Shown here: positions 6,707 through 6,864 of the stretch, one piece after another
How positions within the stretch are numbered: the first letter of the stretch is position 1
How the letters are laid out: every line of letters starts with the position of its first letter
Assembly: GCA_964402955.1 (NCBI GenBank)
Contig: CAYOEZ010000238.1
Span: forward strand, 1 to 6,864
DNA: 6,864 nt
Reading direction: 5' to 3'
DNA from: CAYOEZ01 sp964402955
GTDB lineage: Bacteria; Chloroflexota; DTOL01; DAOUCN01
The notes under the pieces: model-generated
Databases searched by the model: none
Seen by the model: the letters and a program-made list of their open reading frames with translations, nothing else
What the model was told of the DNA's origin: nothing
Program-made: the position numbers and the translations under genes

Positions 6707-6739
6707 ATAGTATGGCTTCCCCTTCAGCGAGAATACTAT
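6707..6739. repeat. Inverted repeat overlapping the -10 box
   Basis: ATAGTAT at 6707-6713 and ATACTAT at 6733-6739 form 7-base arms 19 bases apart, with a GC pair just outside each arm after a one-base offset. One arm covers most of the -10 box and the other lies in the leader. It could be an operator, or simply an AT-rich chance match. Confidence 0.4.
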
Positions 6740-6763
6740 AGCACACTACCTGGGCTTTGTAAA
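6735..6763 (-). promoter_or_regulatory. Sigma70-type promoter with extended -10 for yacL-ispD
   Basis: Read on the minus strand, -35 TTTACA (6758-6763), a 17-base spacer, and -10 TATAGT (6735-6740), preceded by TGC, which makes an extended -10. Each hexamer matches five of six consensus bases. Transcription would start near 6728, leaving a leader of about 54 bases before the TTG start. It supports the downstream TTG start but would also cover the GTG at 6701. Confidence 0.75.
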
Positions 6764-6864
6764 GCTGTTGATGTGCCTGCGCAGGGCTTGTGCAAAGTCG
6801 CCCGTGTGGGCGTAGGGGCAGGTCTGAGACCCATATGCGCTAACTTAAGAAATGCAGGTGCATG
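6764..6864. other. Upstream intergenic segment, no gene seen
   Basis: No coding frame is supported between the promoter and the window edge. It holds a perfect 10-bp palindrome CCTGCGCAGG (6776-6785), 12 bases upstream of the -35 box, and short inverted repeats GGTCT-G-AGACC (6821-6831) and ATGCA-GG-TGCAT (6852-6863). None is strong enough to name. Confidence 0.5.

Overview
The window is a stretch of bacterial chromosome in which every supported gene lies on the minus strand. It reads from right to left as promoter, membrane-anchored PIN/TRAM protein (YacL-like), IspD (MEP isoprenoid pathway), then a very large secreted multidomain surface protein followed by a hairpin terminator. The sequence looks GC-rich. 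The yacL-ispD pair together with Thr-Pro '(T-x-T-P)n' linkers, DUF11, cohesin and dockerin modules and an F-L-P-L-I-L-E C-terminus suggests a Chloroflexota (Anaerolineae/Caldilineae-like) genome. This is inference from gene content, not a database result. The run of exactly 100 N and the repeat collapse around it suggest a short-read draft or metagenome-assembled scaffold.

Right part (about 4890-6864): a near-consensus sigma70-type promoter with an extended -10 (6735-6763) drives the PIN/TRAM gene, whose best start is a TTG behind a perfect AGGAGG. ispD starts one base after its stop codon, so the two are almost certainly co-transcribed. IspD keeps most family motifs, but its N-terminal glycine-rich nucleotide loop is unusual.

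Left part (121-4835): one gene, not two. It is split by a 100-N assembly gap (3246-3345) in the middle of a Thr-Pro repeat. The 55 bases on each side of the gap are identical. If the duplicated 55 bases and the Ns are removed (155 bases), the two open frames join in phase into one protein of 1519 residues. It has a signal peptide, a seven-bladed YVTN-type beta-propeller, Thr-Pro linker 1, a DUF11 domain, linker 2, cohesin-like domain 1, linker 3, a carboxypeptidase-regulatory-like domain, a type I dockerin with two intact calcium motifs, cohesin-like domain 2 and a short LPLIL tail. Residue numbers below use this joined protein. The gap lies in a 42-bp tandem repeat, so extra in-frame copies may be missing.

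The two right-hand genes are housekeeping functions (a predicted nuclease/RNA-binding protein and isoprenoid precursor synthesis). The left gene is an accessory cell-surface or extracellular-matrix protein that follows them after 56 bases without a visible terminator, so it may be partly read through from the same promoter. A perfect 14-bp stem just after its stop closes the unit.
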